Assembly: GCF_036409155.1 (NCBI RefSeq)
Contig: NZ_JAZGLW010000004.1
Span: 310,001 to 374,000, forward strand
Direction: 5' to 3'
Source: Mycobacterium sp. 050128
Lineage (GTDB): Bacteria > Actinomycetota > Actinomycetes > Mycobacteriales > Mycobacteriaceae
DNA length: 64,000 nucleotides
In this document: piece after piece, positions 35,772-44,749 of the stretch
Layout of the letters: the number at the start of each line of letters is the position of its first letter
Position numbering within the stretch: the first letter of the stretch is position 1
Notes under the pieces: generated by a model
Databases searched by the model: none
What the model saw: the letters and a program-made list of their open reading frames with translations, nothing else
Told to the model about the DNA's origin: nothing
Position numbers and translations under genes: made by a program

Positions 35772-36203
35772 CTAACGAGCCAGCGCTGAGTCCACGGTCG
35801 GGTAGACGGGCAACATGCCGCTGAGCCCACACGCGTCGACGATTCGGAAAACGATCCGCTGCGGACTGACCAGCCGCAGTTCGATTCCGCGCCGGCGCAG
35901 GGCTGCTGCCGCGTCGGCCAACACCTCGACCGCGCAGCAAGCCATGAAATCCAGTCCGGTGACGTCGACGATCAGGGGGCCGGGGGACGCGACGACACCG
36001 GCAGCTTCGTTGACCAGATGGCGCCAGGTTTGCTCATTGCAGGCGTCGATCTCGCCGCCCGCATAGATGATCACGGCCGCGCCGCGGCGATCCGTGGTCG
36101 CCCGCAGCGTGCTGTGCGGGTCGCCGAGCTCGTAGACCAGTCGCGTGCTGAGCATCAGCCGCGGGCCCGACGTGGGGGGAGCATGATCTGCAGTTGTCTT
36201 CAT
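35772..36203 (-). CDS. STAS-domain protein (anti-sigma factor antagonist type)
   Basis: A 143-residue single STAS domain: VIIYAGGEIDACNEQTWRHLVNEAAG...LIVDVTGLDFMACCAVEVLADAAAALRRRG. The usual phosphorylatable serine in D-[FM]-S is a Met-Ala-Cys stretch (FMACC), so regulation by serine phosphorylation is doubtful. Such proteins modulate anti-sigma factors. Divergent from a TetR gene across 155 bases. Confidence 0.88.
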   Translation of the reverse strand: MKTTADHAPPTSGPRLMLSTRLVYELGDPHSTLRATTDRRGAAVIIYAGGEIDACNEQTWRHLVNEAAGVVASPGPLIVDVTGLDFMACCAVEVLADAAAALRRRGIELRLVSPQRIVFRIVDACGLSGMLPVYPTVDSALAR

Positions 36204-36257
36204 GGGGACTCCTAATCGACGGGCGCCGTCGGCGCCGCGATGGATGTCCGTCCTAGT

Positions 36258-36324
36258 GTCTGAAGACAGACTTTCCGCGAAGTGCGCGGATCTCCTTTGT
36301 ATAACGAGACAGAGCGGTCTGTCT
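36258..36324. promoter_or_regulatory. Palindromes in the STAS/TetR divergent promoter
   Basis: AGACAGA-GCGG-TCTGTCT (36307-36324) is a perfect 18-base TetR-style palindrome 35 bases before the TetR start. GTCTG-AAGA-CAGAC (36258-36271) uses the same half-site letters in the opposite orientation. Probable autoregulatory operator(s) that may also control the STAS gene. Confidence 0.7.
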
Positions 36325-36358
36325 ACATGTACCGGTTAAGAGTATCGTAAGCCTAAAT

Positions 36359-36979
36359 ATGGAAAATTCCGACATCGTGCCGGCCGCTCCGTCTGCCCGT
36401 GAACGGATCTTGAATGCGGCATATGAGCTGTTCAGCCAGCGTGGGATTCGTGCTGTCGGCACCGATGAGGTGATCGACCGCGCCGGCGCGGCCAAGGCGA
36501 CGCTGTACCGGCATTTCGCGACGAAGAACGACCTCGTGCTGGCCGTCCTGGAGCGCCGCGAAGAGATCTGGACGCACGGGTTGATCGAGGCCCAGTCGGA
36601 GCAACGCGGCACGACGCCGGAGGAACAGCTGCTGGCGATCTTCGACGTGATGCACGAGTGGTTTCAGCTTCGCGACGGCTTTGAAGGCTGCTCGTTCATC
36701 AACGTGCTGCTCGAGCTGGGCGCCGATCACCCCGCCGGGCAGGCCAGCATCGCGCATATCGACCACGTCCGCGACATCGTGCGCCGCCGCGCGCTGGCCG
36801 CCGGTCTCACCGACGTCGAGGACTTCGCCTCGTCATGGCACATCCTGATGAAGGGGGCCATCGTTCTCGCGGCTGTGGGTGACCTGGAGGCTGCTCGGCG
36901 CGCGCAGAAGATGGCCATTGTTCTGATTGAGCAACACCGCCCGGCGGCCGTGATCGAGACAGAGGAAGCGACCGGCTAG
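36359..36979 (+). CDS. TetR-family regulator
   Basis: A 206-residue TetR protein: HTH ARERILNAAYELFSQRGIRAVGTDEVIDRAGAAKATLYRHFATKNDLVLAVLERRE (residues about 13-68), then a helical ligand domain with EGCSFINVLLELG, typical of the subfamily that controls nearby efflux or oxidoreductase genes. ATG at 36359. A strong AGACAGA/TCTGTCT palindrome lies in its promoter. Confidence 0.92.
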   Translation: MENSDIVPAAPSARERILNAAYELFSQRGIRAVGTDEVIDRAGAAKATLYRHFATKNDLVLAVLERREEIWTHGLIEAQSEQRGTTPEEQLLAIFDVMHEWFQLRDGFEGCSFINVLLELGADHPAGQASIAHIDHVRDIVRRRALAAGLTDVEDFASSWHILMKGAIVLAAVGDLEAARRAQKMAIVLIEQHRPAAVIETEEATG

Positions 36980-36992
36980 CTCGCCCGCACCG

Positions 36993-37658
36993 TCAAGCAG
37001 CGTCGGCGGCCGTGCTTCCGGTCTTCTGCTCGTATTCGGCCTCGAGTTCGGCGATCGCGCGGGATGTGCGTTCGCGCAGCAGGATTGCGGCGATCAGGCC
37101 GACAATGATCGCGATGACGAGGGCGACCCAGGAGAACCGCTCCAGCCATCGTTCGGCGGCCATTCCCGCGAAATAGACCAGCGCGGTCGTGCCGCCCGCC
37201 CAGCAGATGGCGCCCGACACGTTGGCGGCCAGAAAGCGCTTGTAGTGCATTTTCAGCGCGCCGGCCAAGGGCCCGGCAAAGATCCGCAGCAGGGCGATGA
37301 AGCGCCCGAAGAACACCGCGCGGATTCCCCAGCGATCGAACAATCGCTCGGCCAGCATGACGTGCCCCGGGCCGAAGTGCTTGGGGAAGCGCTGGCCCAG
37401 CTTGTCGAAGAGCCCCATGCCGAATCGGCGCCCGATCGAGTAGCCGATCGAGTCGCCGATCACCGCGCCGATCACGGCGGCGACGCCCACACCGATCGGG
37501 TTGACGGCAAGGTCGTGATGGGACGACATCAGCGCCGCGCTGACCAGAACGATCTCGCCCGGAAGCGGGATACCCAGGCTTTCCACCCCGACCACACCCC
37601 CGACCACGAGGTAGACCGCGAGCGGCGGGATGGACTGCAGCAAAGCCTCGACGTTCAT
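36993..37658 (-). CDS. DedA-family membrane protein
   Basis: A 221-residue polytopic DedA/SNARE-associated (VTT-domain) protein: AVYLVVGGVVGVESLGIPLPGEIVLVSAALM, GAVIGDSIGYSIGRRFGM, FFGRFIALLRIFAGPLAGALKMHYKRFLAANVSGAICW. The re-entrant G-[RI]-x-[IL]-P and the F-x-R-F/R-x2-AGP motifs are present. The family scrambles or flips undecaprenyl phosphate and phospholipids. Its ATG overlaps the stop of the upstream SGNH-hydrolase gene by 4 bases. Confidence 0.93.
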   Translation of the reverse strand: MNVEALLQSIPPLAVYLVVGGVVGVESLGIPLPGEIVLVSAALMSSHHDLAVNPIGVGVAAVIGAVIGDSIGYSIGRRFGMGLFDKLGQRFPKHFGPGHVMLAERLFDRWGIRAVFFGRFIALLRIFAGPLAGALKMHYKRFLAANVSGAICWAGGTTALVYFAGMAAERWLERFSWVALVIAIIVGLIAAILLRERTSRAIAELEAEYEQKTGSTAADAA

Positions 37659-38497
37659 GGGTCAAGGATGCCTGACGGACGTCCGCCCCGTGCCGCAATG
37701 TCGCCCCTGGGCGCGGCGTCGTGCGGACCGCTGACCGGTTCCAGCTCGGGCCGCTTAGGGAATCGGCCGTCGGCCGCGGACAGGCCGCGCATCCGTCGCC
37801 ACAACCAGGGGAAGAAATTGTCTTGTGTCCAGCGCAGTTTGCCGTAGGCGCCGTCAGCGATGGACAGCTGCGTGGGATTGGGGTGCGCTGCGGCCCAATC
37901 ATGGCTGCTGTCAGGCAAATTGAGGGCCTCGGCGGCTGCGGCGGCGAACAGGATATGGCCCTTGGAGGACGCGTGCACGCGGTCGTAGCTCCAGGTGTCC
38001 CAATCGCGCATCGAGGCCGCGTTGTACAGGTCGATGAGCTTGAATCCGTAGCGGGCGGAGGCGACGGTGATCGCGTTGTTCATCCGGGTCAGCCGTTTGG
38101 ACACGATGCGGCCGAACGGCAGGAATTGAGCGACGTTCGGGAAGGTCGTGGTTACCACCGTCGCGCCCGATCTGGCCAGCGCCGCATAGACGTAGTCGAG
38201 CTCGGCCAGCGCTCGCGGGAATTGTCGCCCGGGCTGGATGACGTCGTTCATCCCGGCGCAGATGGTGATCAAATCCGGCTTCATCGCCAGCGCGGGTGGA
38301 ATTTGCTCCGTGAGTACGTCGCCAAGCTTCTTGCCGCGGACCGCGAGGTTGGCGTATTGCAACCCGGGGTAGAGCGTATCGAGCATGACGGCGAGTCGAT
38401 CGGCAAAGCCCAAGAGGCCGGTGGTTTCGTCACCGTCCCAAAGACCTTCGGTTTGGCTGTCGCCGAGGGCGACGAACCTGGAGTATCCGGCCCGCAT
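37655..38497 (-). CDS. SGNH/GDSL hydrolase
   Basis: A 280-residue serine esterase/lipase-type enzyme from the ATG at 38497 (MRAGYSRFVALGDSQTEGLWDGD). Block I GDSQ has the nucleophile Ser (about residue 14). Block II LAVRGKKLGDVL and block III ICAGMNDVIQPG are present. Block V WSYDRVHASSKGH supplies the Asp and His. The open frame could extend upstream to 38590, but that part lacks conservation. No signal peptide, so probably cytosolic. Translationally coupled to the DedA gene, suggesting a shared lipid role. Confidence 0.88.
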   Translation of the reverse strand: MRAGYSRFVALGDSQTEGLWDGDETTGLLGFADRLAVMLDTLYPGLQYANLAVRGKKLGDVLTEQIPPALAMKPDLITICAGMNDVIQPGRQFPRALAELDYVYAALARSGATVVTTTFPNVAQFLPFGRIVSKRLTRMNNAITVASARYGFKLIDLYNAASMRDWDTWSYDRVHASSKGHILFAAAAAEALNLPDSSHDWAAAHPNPTQLSIADGAYGKLRWTQDNFFPWLWRRMRGLSAADGRFPKRPELEPVSGPHDAAPRGDIAARGGRPSGILDP

Positions 38498-38611
38498 AGC
38501 TCCGTACACGATGCCGAGACTAAACCTGTTGCTATTTCCAGTGCGTGACATCCGCCGCGAAACGCTGTTGTAGCGTGGCTCTCGCCGCACCGCACGGCGT
38601 GAGGAGAGTTA

Positions 38612-40270
38612 GTGGAATTCAATCTCGCCCAAGTGTTCTCGGCTGTGGCTGCCGCCAATCCCGATCGCGACTGCATTGTATTTGGTCACCGACGATTCAC
38701 TTTCTCGCAAACTGACGAACGTGCCCGTCGGCTCGCTCGGGCGCTGAACTCGTGGGGCCTGGGCGCGCGGCGGGAACGTCACGAGCTGGCGCCGCACGAA
38801 TCCGGTCAAAGCCATCTCGGCCTCTACCTGGCCAACGGCAACGAGTACCTCGAGGGAATGCTCGGCGCGTACCAGGCGCGGGTGGCCCCGTTCAACGTCA
38901 ACTATCGCTACGTCGCCGACGAATTGGTCTATCTGCTGGGCAATGCCGGCGCGGAAGCGGTCATGTACCAGGCGCGGTTCGCCCCGACCCTGGCCTTAGC
39001 GTTGGATCAGGCGCCGGATCGGCTGCAGTCGATGCGGCTGATCCACGTCGATGACGAGTCCGGAAACGATCCGTTGCCCTCGGCGGTCCGGTACGAGGAC
39101 CTGCTGGCCTCGGTGACCGACGAGCCGCTGGACCTCGCGTTGTCGCCAGACGACCTCTACGTCCTTTACACCGGCGGCACCACCGGGATGCCCAAGGCGG
39201 TGCTATGGCGACAGCACGACATCTACATGAACGCCATGGGCGGGCGACCACCGTTCGGCGGCGACCCGGTGACCAGCCTCGACGACATCGTCGAACGGTC
39301 GCGCGCCGGCGGACCCGGCTCGATGACGTGCGCGCCGCTGATGCACGGCGCGGCACAGTGGGCGGCGTTCATCAACCTCTGCGGCGGCCGGCCGTTTGTG
39401 ATGGCCCCGACGACCACCCACTTCGATCCGGCCGAAGCGTGGGCGCTGGCCAGCCGGGAGCGCGTGATGTCGTTGTCGTTCGTCGGCGACGCCTTCGGGC
39501 GGCCCCTGATCGACGCGCTCGAGTCCGGAGACTACGACCTGTCCGGATTACTGATTCTGGTCACCGGCGGAGCGGCGCTGAGTGCTCCGCTCAAGCAGCG
39601 ATTCCTCGATCTGCTGCCGCAGTTGACGATCCTGGACGCGGGAGGATCGTCGGAGTCCGGGAACCAGATGGGGCAGGTGTCCAGCCGGCAGCAGGGCGCC
39701 AGCGGCCGGTTCGCCCCGAACCCGGGCGCGGTGGTGGTCAGCGAGGACATGACCCGGATTCTGTCGCCCGGCGACGACGAAGTCGGCTGGCTGGCCCAGC
39801 AGGGCCTGATACCGCTGGGCTACCTCGGCGACCCGGAGAAGACCGCGCGGACCTTCCCGGTGATCGACGGGATCCGGCATTCGGTTCCCGGGGATCGGGC
39901 TCGCTGGTTCGCCGACGGCGAGATCGAGCTGCTGGGCCGCGATTCGGTGACGATCAACTCCGGCGGCGAGAAGATCTTCGCCGAAGAGGTCGAAGCCGCG
40001 ATCGCCGAGCACCCGTCGGTGTACGACGTGGTCGTGACGGGCCGGCCCAGCACCCGGTGGGGAAACGAAGTCGTCGCGATCGTCGCGCTGGCCGACGGTG
40101 AACATGCTTCGCAAGAAGAAATGGCCGACGCCATCATCGCCGAGGCGGCCCGCCATATCGCGCGTTACAAGCTACCGAAGGCGATTGTCTTCCGCGACCG
40201 TCTGCAACGGTCGCCGTCCGGCAAGGCCGACTACCGGTGGGCGAAAGCTCAAGCAGCACAAGATGTCTGA
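38612..40270 (+). CDS. FadD-type acyl-CoA synthetase (FadD19-like)
   Basis: A 552-residue adenylate-forming ligase. YVLYTGGTTGMPKAVLWRQHDIYMNAMGG is the AMP-binding loop in the variant typical of FadD17/18/19 enzymes that activate steroid side-chain acids. INSGGEKIFAEEVEAAI is the hinge and SPSGKADYRW the C-terminal catalytic lysine. The P-loop-following residue is KA rather than KG. A GTG at 38612 with GAGGAGA upstream is a good start. Substrate unproven. Its 3' end overlaps the permease start by 8 bases. Confidence 0.88.
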   Translation: MEFNLAQVFSAVAAANPDRDCIVFGHRRFTFSQTDERARRLARALNSWGLGARRERHELAPHESGQSHLGLYLANGNEYLEGMLGAYQARVAPFNVNYRYVADELVYLLGNAGAEAVMYQARFAPTLALALDQAPDRLQSMRLIHVDDESGNDPLPSAVRYEDLLASVTDEPLDLALSPDDLYVLYTGGTTGMPKAVLWRQHDIYMNAMGGRPPFGGDPVTSLDDIVERSRAGGPGSMTCAPLMHGAAQWAAFINLCGGRPFVMAPTTTHFDPAEAWALASRERVMSLSFVGDAFGRPLIDALESGDYDLSGLLILVTGGAALSAPLKQRFLDLLPQLTILDAGGSSESGNQMGQVSSRQQGASGRFAPNPGAVVVSEDMTRILSPGDDEVGWLAQQGLIPLGYLGDPEKTARTFPVIDGIRHSVPGDRARWFADGEIELLGRDSVTINSGGEKIFAEEVEAAIAEHPSVYDVVVTGRPSTRWGNEVVAIVALADGEHASQEEMADAIIAEAARHIARYKLPKAIVFRDRLQRSPSGKADYRWAKAQAAQDV

Positions 40271-41336
40271 ACGGGGCTGGACGCCACGACTGATCCAGGG
40301 CCGCGTCGGCGTCACGGTTGGTGTTCTCGTCACGGTGGCCGTGTTCGTTGTGGGGCTGCTCTGGGCGAAGTGGACGCCATACCTCGCCAAAGCGTTGAAG
40401 GCGCAGCGGACTCATCACTGGTCGGGGTCGAACATCCTCGCGGTCGGCGGCGTGCGCGCCGGGGACACCCCGACATGGCATGCCGCCACGACCTTCTTTC
40501 ACGCGTACTTTGCCTCGATTTGGCCGGCGTTGGTGGTGGCGCTGCTGATCAGCGCGTCGGTTCAGGCGTTGGTGCCGCGGGCGTGGTTGCCGCGCGTGCT
40601 GAACCGGCGCGGGCTGATCTCGAGCGCGTTGGCCGGGGGAGTCGCGAGCATGCCGTCGATGATGTGCACGTGCTGTGCCGCTCCGGTCGCTGTCACGTTG
40701 CGGCGCACCGGCGTCACGCGCGCCGCCGCCATCGCCTACTGGCTGGGGAACCCATTACTGAATCCCGCGGTACTGGTCTTCCTGTTCTTCGTCGCGCCCT
40801 GGCAATGGACGTTGACCAGGGCGCTCGTCGGTATCGCGACGGTAATCTGCGTGGCGGTGTCGGTGGGTTTGGTCACCGGCGCGCGGGGCGCCGAACGGTC
40901 CGTGGCCGAGGCGATCACGCCTCCTGACGCTGAGTCTGGCTGGCCCGCAAGCAGATTCGTGCGCGCCCTGCTCTGCCTGTGCCTGGTTCTGTTGCCGGAG
41001 TACGCGATCATGGTGCTGGTCGTCGGGGCGGGTCGGGGCTGGCTGGTGACGTTGACGCAACCGTCGCACCACGGTCTGCTGATCGTGGTGCTCGCGGCGA
41101 TTGTCGGCACACTGCTCGTCATTCCGACGGCGGGGGAGATACCGATCCTGCAGAGCCTGGCGCTGCTGGGGGTTTCGTCGGGGCCGCTTGGTGCGCTCCT
41201 GATCACACTTCCCGCGATCAGTGTCCCCGGCGTCGCGATGGTCGCTCGCAGCTTCGGATGGAAGGCCATCGCGACGGCAACGGGTGCGGTCGTCGCGATG
41301 GGTTTAGTCGGTGCGGGTGTGCTCAGCGCGTTGTAA
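40263..41336 (+). CDS. Predicted permease (ArsP_1/DUF318 family)
   Basis: A 357-residue membrane protein from the ATG at 40263. About eight to ten helices. The family hallmark SALAGGVASMPSMMCTCCAAPVAVTLRRTGVTRAAAIAYWLGNPLLNPAVLVF contains a CTCCAAP cysteine cluster and the LGNPLLNP loop. A second-half repeat is GTLLVIPTAGEIPILQSLALLG. Members include ArsP organoarsenical exporters; here the substrate is unknown. Overlap with fadD suggests co-expression. Confidence 0.85.
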   Translation: MSERGWTPRLIQGRVGVTVGVLVTVAVFVVGLLWAKWTPYLAKALKAQRTHHWSGSNILAVGGVRAGDTPTWHAATTFFHAYFASIWPALVVALLISASVQALVPRAWLPRVLNRRGLISSALAGGVASMPSMMCTCCAAPVAVTLRRTGVTRAAAIAYWLGNPLLNPAVLVFLFFVAPWQWTLTRALVGIATVICVAVSVGLVTGARGAERSVAEAITPPDAESGWPASRFVRALLCLCLVLLPEYAIMVLVVGAGRGWLVTLTQPSHHGLLIVVLAAIVGTLLVIPTAGEIPILQSLALLGVSSGPLGALLITLPAISVPGVAMVARSFGWKAIATATGAVVAMGLVGAGVLSAL

Positions 41337-41445
41337 GCGTCGTCGCCTCCGGCAGCATGCCTCGCGAGTGGGGAGCTTAGGGACGGGTTCAGGGCGGATT
41401 TGTTACGTAGGCCCCACACTCGGCGCAACGGGCTACCGTGAACTC

Positions 41446-42249
41446 GTGCCGAAGAAGGAGCAGCAGGCCGGCAGCGAGCCGGCCGCCGATTCGCTTGTGC
41501 CGCAGTACCCGATCGAATCGGTCGACAATGCGCTCAAGCTGCTGCTCCTGCTGGGCGAGCAGCCGCAGATCCGGCTGAGCGAGGCGACCCGTTATCTGGG
41601 TGTGGCATCGTCCACCGCGCACCGGCTGCTGGCGATGCTGACCTACCGGGGGTTCGTCCGTCAGGACCCGGTGTCCAAGGCCTACCTGCCCGGTCCGTCG
41701 CTCACCGGCGTGGCGTTTGCGATCTTCGGCCGCATCGACATCCAGGGCTCCGCCACGCCGATCATGCGGGCTCTGTCCGACCAGCTCCGGGAGACCACGC
41801 ACGTCGGCATGCTCGACGGCGCCAATGTCCGTTTCGTCGCCGCCGTCGAGGGCCCCGCCGCGGTCCGGGTGGCCTCCCGTCTGGGACGCACGATGCCGGC
41901 GCACTGCACGTCGACGGGCAAGGTCATGTTGGCCCAGCTGTCACAGCCGCAACTGCATGCGCTGCTACCCGACGAGCAACTCGAGCGCATCACCGCGCGC
42001 TCGATCGCCAGCCGCGCCGAGTTGGAGGCCGAGCTCGCCCGTATCCGCGAGCGCGGGTATGCCATCAATCGCGAGGAGAGCGAGGAAGGCGTCGCATCGG
42101 TCGCGGTGCCCATCCCGACTCGCGCGCCCGGCCTGCGGCTTGCGCTCAATGCCGCCGCGCCGCAGCACCGGCTCGACGGTGCACAGCACGCGTCGGTAGC
42201 GGCCGCACTTGTCAAGGCAGCCAAGGAGATTGGCGACCAGCTCGGCTGA
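41446..42249 (+). CDS. IclR-family regulator
   Basis: A 267-residue regulator from the GTG at 41446. N-terminal winged HTH IESVDNALKLLLLLGEQPQIRLSEATRYLGVASSTAHRLLAMLTYRGFVRQDP, then the IclR effector domain (THVGMLDGANVRFVAAVEGP...RTMPAHCTSTGKVMLAQLSQ...YAINREESEEGVASVAVPI). IclR proteins (PcaR, PcaU, PatR types) often control aromatic-acid catabolism, and an aromatic island lies 1 kb to the right, so it is a candidate regulator of that island (inference). Tail-to-tail with a deacetylase gene. Confidence 0.92.
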   Translation: MPKKEQQAGSEPAADSLVPQYPIESVDNALKLLLLLGEQPQIRLSEATRYLGVASSTAHRLLAMLTYRGFVRQDPVSKAYLPGPSLTGVAFAIFGRIDIQGSATPIMRALSDQLRETTHVGMLDGANVRFVAAVEGPAAVRVASRLGRTMPAHCTSTGKVMLAQLSQPQLHALLPDEQLERITARSIASRAELEAELARIRERGYAINREESEEGVASVAVPIPTRAPGLRLALNAAAPQHRLDGAQHASVAAALVKAAKEIGDQLG

Positions 42250-42258
42250 GACGACTGC

Positions 42259-43107
42259 TTAGCTAGCGAAACTCGGTGTCCGGTAAGGGATTTCCGGTCG
42301 CAGGAAAACGTCGTTGAGGGTGACTGTGCGCAATTGGCGGGCCCTGATGATCTCCACCAGCTGCCCGTACACGCGGGTGACCGGTGCGTGGTTGAGATGG
42401 CCGATCACGATGCTTTGCGGCGTGAAGTACTGGTTGGCCATCTGGACAATCTGGTCTTCGGAAAGCACGGCGGAATCCCGCAAGTCGCCATTCCACAGCG
42501 TGGGTACCTGGTAGCCGAGGTCGGCGGCCACCGCGTCGACCACGGCGCTGTGGTGGCCATACGGCGGCCGGAAGTACGGTGCGGCGTCCACGCCATAGGT
42601 ATTGCGCAAGAACACATCCGTGCTATTCAGCTCGTCGGCGATCTGCTTGGGCGACAGCTTTGTCAAGTCCGGATGCGTCCAGGTGTGGTTGGCCAGCTGA
42701 ATCTGCCCGGATTCGACGAGCGGCCGAAGCAGGGGCGCGTTCTCCGTCCACGACTTGAAGACGCCGGTGACGAAGTAGGTGAGCCGCACGCCGGTGTCCT
42801 TGGCGAACTGTGTGTAGAGCCGCACCACGTCGGTGTCGACCCCGTCATCGACCGTCCAGGCCAACAGATCTCCGTTGCCGGGAAGCTTGCTGAGAGCCGC
42901 GCCGCCGGGCAGCGTCACCCGCGCCGCCGGGCCGGGCGGGGGCAACAACTTGGGCGGCGGCGGGGCGACCGGGTTCGGCGCGGATCCGAGAACATCGGCG
43001 CGCGCGACCGTGTCCTTGGGGCCGTTGGCGGACGACCACGAGATTCCGGTCACCGCAACGGTTGCCGCCACCGCGACCAAGAACCGCCGTCGGTCCAATT
43101 CGGTCAC
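42259..43107 (-). CDS. Exported polysaccharide deacetylase (NodB-type)
   Basis: A 282-residue secreted CE4 enzyme. The N-terminus MTELDRRRFLVAVAATVAVTGISWSS carries a Tat-like RRRFLV and hydrophobic stretch. A proline-rich linker leads to the NodB domain: LAWTVDDGVDTDVV (motif 1 as T-V-D-D-G), NHTWTHPDLTKL (metal histidines, motif 2), FRPPYGHHS (motif 3, R-x-P-Y-G), DLRDSAVL, and IVIGHLNH (motif 5). Probable action on cell-wall glycan outside the membrane. GTG start at 43107. Confidence 0.9.
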   Translation of the reverse strand: MTELDRRRFLVAVAATVAVTGISWSSANGPKDTVARADVLGSAPNPVAPPPPKLLPPPGPAARVTLPGGAALSKLPGNGDLLAWTVDDGVDTDVVRLYTQFAKDTGVRLTYFVTGVFKSWTENAPLLRPLVESGQIQLANHTWTHPDLTKLSPKQIADELNSTDVFLRNTYGVDAAPYFRPPYGHHSAVVDAVAADLGYQVPTLWNGDLRDSAVLSEDQIVQMANQYFTPQSIVIGHLNHAPVTRVYGQLVEIIRARQLRTVTLNDVFLRPEIPYRTPSFAS

Positions 43108-43220
43108 GTGTGCACTCCTTGATCCAGTTCAGACCTTTGCAAGGCTAAGCTGCCCGCCCCGGCAATCCCGCTCGTAACCGTCGAGTGTCGCCGGCAGATA
43201 TGAACTTGTGACCTTTGGGG

Positions 43221-43946
43221 TTAGTCGGCTCGCAGCCGGGCGACCTCATGGCGCCAGGCGGCGTCGGTGGTGAAGGCCGGCCCTAAATCGGGCAGGTCGT
43301 CCCAGTCGGCGTCGTCGATGTCGTGCAGTGTGCCGCCGGCCGAGAGCACCCGCAACGCCATTCGGGCCAGCTCGTCGACGCTGATCGCCTGCAGCACCGC
43401 CTGCTGCACAGTGGCTGCGGCACTGGTGATTCCGTGTCCGCGAAGGATCACCACCGGCCGGTCGCCCATCGCGGCCACCATCTCCTTGGCCAGCCCGCTG
43501 GTGCGGATCAGCACGGCGCGTTGGTAAACCGGGACGCCGTCGCGCGCGAGCCACGCGCCCGGAATGTCATACGCCCCATAGATCGGCCGGATCGCGACGC
43601 GAGCCAGATCGGCGGCGACGACCGCCGGCGGGTGCAGATGCGCGACGGCGAGGTGCTGGGCATCGGCCAGCATGGTCTCGACGTGGATGGGCAGTTCGTT
43701 GGGGACGCGGTACCCGTCGAGTTCACCGGCGGCGCCCGCACTGCCGTCGAATCGGACCAGGCGGATGTCGCTGGGCGAGGTGTTGGCCACGCCGGTATCG
43801 GAGTCGCTGCGGCAGCGCACCAGCAACCGGTCGTCGTCGACGCGCAGACTCAGGTGGCCGAGCATCCCGTCGACCAGGCCGCGGGCCTCGGCGATCCGGC
43901 AGCCCAGGGCGATAAGCGTGCGTTGGCTGTCCAGCTCGCCGGTCAT
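43221..43946 (-). CDS. Class II aldolase/adducin-family enzyme, probable dihydroxyaryl-carboxylate decarboxylase
   Basis: A 241-residue class II aldolase-fold protein. Metal ligands: H103 and H105 in VAHLHPPAVV and H171 in ILRGHGITSA. Glu84 in PNELPIH fits the catalytic acid. Start at the ATG 43946, overlapping the dehydrogenase stop by 4 bases. In an operon with a ring-hydroxylating dioxygenase and a dihydrodiol dehydrogenase, the expected job of such a protein is non-oxidative decarboxylation, as for 3,4-dihydroxyphthalate decarboxylase PhtC of actinobacterial phthalate pathways (remembered assignment). An aldolase or epimerase function cannot be excluded from sequence alone. Confidence 0.8.
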   Translation of the reverse strand: MTGELDSQRTLIALGCRIAEARGLVDGMLGHLSLRVDDDRLLVRCRSDSDTGVANTSPSDIRLVRFDGSAGAAGELDGYRVPNELPIHVETMLADAQHLAVAHLHPPAVVAADLARVAIRPIYGAYDIPGAWLARDGVPVYQRAVLIRTSGLAKEMVAAMGDRPVVILRGHGITSAAATVQQAVLQAISVDELARMALRVLSAGGTLHDIDDADWDDLPDLGPAFTTDAAWRHEVARLRAD

Positions 43947-44749
43947 CGTGGCTGTGCCTTCGGTGTGCCGATGCCGAACCCGCCGTCCGGGTGGATGGTC
44001 TCGCCGGTGATGCCGCGGGACCGGCCGGAGGCCAAGAACACATACGACCAGGCGTGGTCCGCGCCGGTGAGCGCGACGTTCAACGGGGTACGTGCGGCGA
44101 CGTCGCGCGCCCGGTCGGGGTAGTCGTCGAGTCGGGTGTCCTTGAGCCCCAGGCTGTTCAGACCACGCAGGTCGGTATTGAGGGTGCCGCCGGGTGCCAC
44201 GCCGTTGACCCGGATCTGTGGCGCCAGCTCGTGAGCCAATGACGTGACCAGTCCGCGCACGGCGAACTTCGACGACACGTACAGCACGCCACCGCGCCCG
44301 GGGTAGTACGACGACGCGGACTCGGTCAGAATGATCGACGGCTCGGTCCCGTCGCGCAGGGCCGGGACCGCCGCCTTGACGGACTGCAGGTGGCTCAGCA
44401 CGTTGGTGCGAAACATTTCGTCGAATGCGACCGCGAGGTTGTCGGCGTCGAGATCGGCCACGCCCCGGTAGAAGTCGAAGACCCCCACGCAGTTGACCAG
44501 GATGTCGAGCCCGCCGAAGGAATCGACCGCCGCGGCGACAGCACCGCGGTTGGCCTCGCTGGTGATCGCGTCTCCTTCGACCACGCGCACGTCGGCTAGC
44601 TGTGACCGCAGCTTGTCGCACTTGTCTGGATCACGTTCCAGCACAGCAACTCTGGCTTCTTCGGCGACAAACGCGTCCACAACGGCCCGTCCGATTCCGG
44701 ATCCGCCGCCCACGACCAAGGCACGTTTGCCGCGCAACCAGGCGGTCAC
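43943..44749 (-). CDS. SDR cis-dihydrodiol dehydrogenase
   Basis: A 268-residue short-chain dehydrogenase from the GTG at 44749 (VTAWLRGKRALVVGGGSGIGRAV; NAD motif GGGSGIG). An upstream in-frame extension to 44857 lies inside the neighbouring gene. Catalytic elements: ILTESASSYYPGRGGVLYVSSKFAVRG (Ser, then Y-x3-K), NGVAPGGTLNTDL. The SSYYPGRGG...Y pattern is that of BphB/HcaB-type dehydrogenases, which rearomatise cis-dihydrodiols made by Rieske dioxygenases. 4-base overlaps with both neighbours mean translational coupling. Confidence 0.88.
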   Translation of the reverse strand: MTAWLRGKRALVVGGGSGIGRAVVDAFVAEEARVAVLERDPDKCDKLRSQLADVRVVEGDAITSEANRGAVAAAVDSFGGLDILVNCVGVFDFYRGVADLDADNLAVAFDEMFRTNVLSHLQSVKAAVPALRDGTEPSIILTESASSYYPGRGGVLYVSSKFAVRGLVTSLAHELAPQIRVNGVAPGGTLNTDLRGLNSLGLKDTRLDDYPDRARDVAARTPLNVALTGADHAWSYVFLASGRSRGITGETIHPDGGFGIGTPKAQPR

